Positions 62,814-64,000 of a stretch of DNA of 64,000 bases are shown in pieces; positions within the stretch are counted from its first letter, which is position 1, and the number at the start of each line of letters is the position of its first letter. Under the pieces are notes generated by a model. It saw nothing but the letters and a program-made list of their open reading frames with translations. It did no database searches and was not told the origin of the DNA. A program made the position numbers and the translations under genes. Source of the DNA: Absidia repens (lineage: Eukaryota > Mucoromycota > Mucoromycetes > Mucorales > Cunninghamellaceae); NCBI GenBank assembly GCA_002105175.1, contig MCGE01000008.1, positions 806,001 through 870,000 on the forward strand. Reading direction: 5' to 3'.

Positions 62814-64000
62814 ATGGATACCCACCTTATCAAGACAGGTAAGATACGCTAAAAAATATCAGCTACGGTTCACGCGCTTTTTTTTTATTCTTTTTTTTTT
62901 TCTCACTACTGCCTCTCACTTACCATTGTTTCATTTGGGTGTGTGTGTGTGTCATTCTAGTGAACAAACTTCAAGACGCCTTCTCGACCGTTGGCCTTCA
63001 AAATCCTATTAGCGACCTGCCCCAGATTGTGGTGATTGGCTCGCAGTCGAGTGGTAAAAGCTCGGTATTGGAAAATATTGTTGGTAGGGACTTTCTCCCA
63101 AGAGGCACTGGTATTGTCACTCGTCGACCTTTGGTAAGAAGAACAATAGGAATAATGGGAGAGGGGAGTGTATGTAGACTCTTGAAGAGGGGGGGGAAGG
63201 TTGTCAAGTATAAAAATCAAACGTTTCATGAATGATTGGCTGGATGTGTATGCGTGTGTGTGTGTCAATAGTCGACCGGGATGCCAGGTGATGGCAGTGA
63301 TAACCATTAGGCACTAACCGTGTTTTCTTTTATTAGGTATTGCAACTAATCAATCGCCCTGCTACACCAAAAACCAATGGAACTATTAAGAACGAAAACC
63401 AGGACGACATTGCTAACGATCTTACTGGAGGTGATAATATTGATGAATGGGGCGAATTCTTGCATTTGCCGGGTCAAAAGTTTTACAAGTTTGGTGAGAT
63501 TCGTGAAGAAATTATACGGGATACTGAGGCAAAAACTGGCAAAAACCTGGGTAAGAAAAAAAAAAAAAGAATACGTAGTGCACATTTGAACATTAATACT
63601 AGGTACCTCGATACCACTCTCTTTTGCCTATTTTAGGTCTCTCGCCTCAGCCTATCAACCTGCGTATCTTCTCTCCCAACGTATTAACTTTGACTATGGT
63701 GGATTTACCCGGTATGACCAAGGTAAACAAAATAAATGATGCAATGGTATAACAAAGACCCCTTACTTACCCTTTTGTATTTATGGATAATCAGGTTCCG
63801 GTAGGCGATCAACCAAAAGACATTGAAAAACAAATTCGGGAGATGCTTCTTCAGTATATTACCAAGCCAAATGCAATTATTTTGTCGGTGACTGCAGCAA
63901 CTCAAGACTTGGCCAACTCGGATGGATTGAAACTAGCAAGACAAGTGGACCCTGAAGGATCGCGTACAATTGGGGTACTTACAAAAGTGGATTTGATGGA
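62814..64000 (+). CDS. VPS1: Dynamin-like GTPase Vps1 (5' part, runs off the window)
   Basis: Exons 62814-62838, 62961-63133, 63337-63550, 63637-63722 and 63795 to the window end are in frame for about 234 residues. GTPase motifs: G1 GSQSSGKSS, a switch region with [12 protein letters not shown]3 DLPGMTK and G4 TKVD near the right edge. [28 protein letters not shown] and [16 protein letters not shown] are typical of Vps1 rather than Dnm1. Vps1 acts in vacuolar sorting, endocytosis and peroxisome fission. The linker between G1 and G3 is short compared with yeast. The remaining coding sequence lies beyond base 64000. Confidence 0.95.

Overview
This is a stretch of fungal nuclear genome. The genes are intron-rich, with short GT-AG introns and many T-tracts before the acceptors, in AT-rich DNA full of homopolymers. 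The proteins include fungal hallmarks: Atg29, a Sho1-type osmosensor, a Sur7/PalI-like protein and a PHO80-type cyclin. Together with the high intron density, the retained PIG-U and Herp-like genes and the dispersed repeats, this suggests an early-diverging fungus of the Mucoromycota (Mucorales-like). The species cannot be named from sequence alone. No rRNA, convincing tRNA, CRISPR or phage feature was seen.

Layout. 1-6.4 kb: a secreted multicopper oxidase between repeat copies. 6.8-11.4 kb: two tandem MFS anion:cation symporter permeases. 12.1-15.7 kb: a Herp-like ubiquitin-like membrane protein, divergent from a C9orf85/DUF2039 protein. 15.7-18.5 kb: repeat-bearing gap. 18.5-29.7 kb (all minus strand): OST3/6, RPC19, a Sur7/PalI-like protein, RPS2, a divergent CDK and an unknown polytopic membrane protein. 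29.7-31.5 kb: repeat gap. 31.5-33.4 kb: MIC60. 34.2-38.3 kb: a PHO80-like cyclin with a 36-Gln tract, then SHO1. 40.4-42.3 kb: mitochondrial citrate synthase. 42.3-45.2 kb: repeat gap. 45.2-51.2 kb: proteasome alpha-1 (PSMA1/Pre5), PAM18, DBP8 (minus) and PA2G4 (plus, divergent from DBP8). 51.2-53.4 kb: repeat gap. 53.4-61.3 kb (minus): ATG29, PIG-U, RPS27 and a decayed glycerol-3-phosphate acyltransferase. 61.8-64 kb: a low-complexity orphan, then the 5' part of VPS1, cut by the window end.

Most genes are unrelated housekeeping loci, as expected in a eukaryote. Small functional groupings exist: the two permeases are a tandem duplication; OST3, PIG-U and the Herp-like protein all act at the ER; MIC60, PAM18 and citrate synthase are mitochondrial; RPS2, RPS27, DBP8, PA2G4 and RPC19 serve ribosome production. 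All exon joins given were checked by hand for GT-AG ends and unbroken frame.

Items most worth a second look: a dispersed repeat of at least about 630 bp with a CACGTG box at one end and stacked AATAAA-type modules; GGAT repeats shared by the first introns of two ribosomal protein genes; two adjacent genes whose first coding exon is only the ATG; a CDK with altered cyclin-binding helix and activation segment; a multicopper oxidase with a poly-Asp insert and a basic insert; and the multiply broken acyltransferase. I found no clear candidate for a wholly new multi-gene system.
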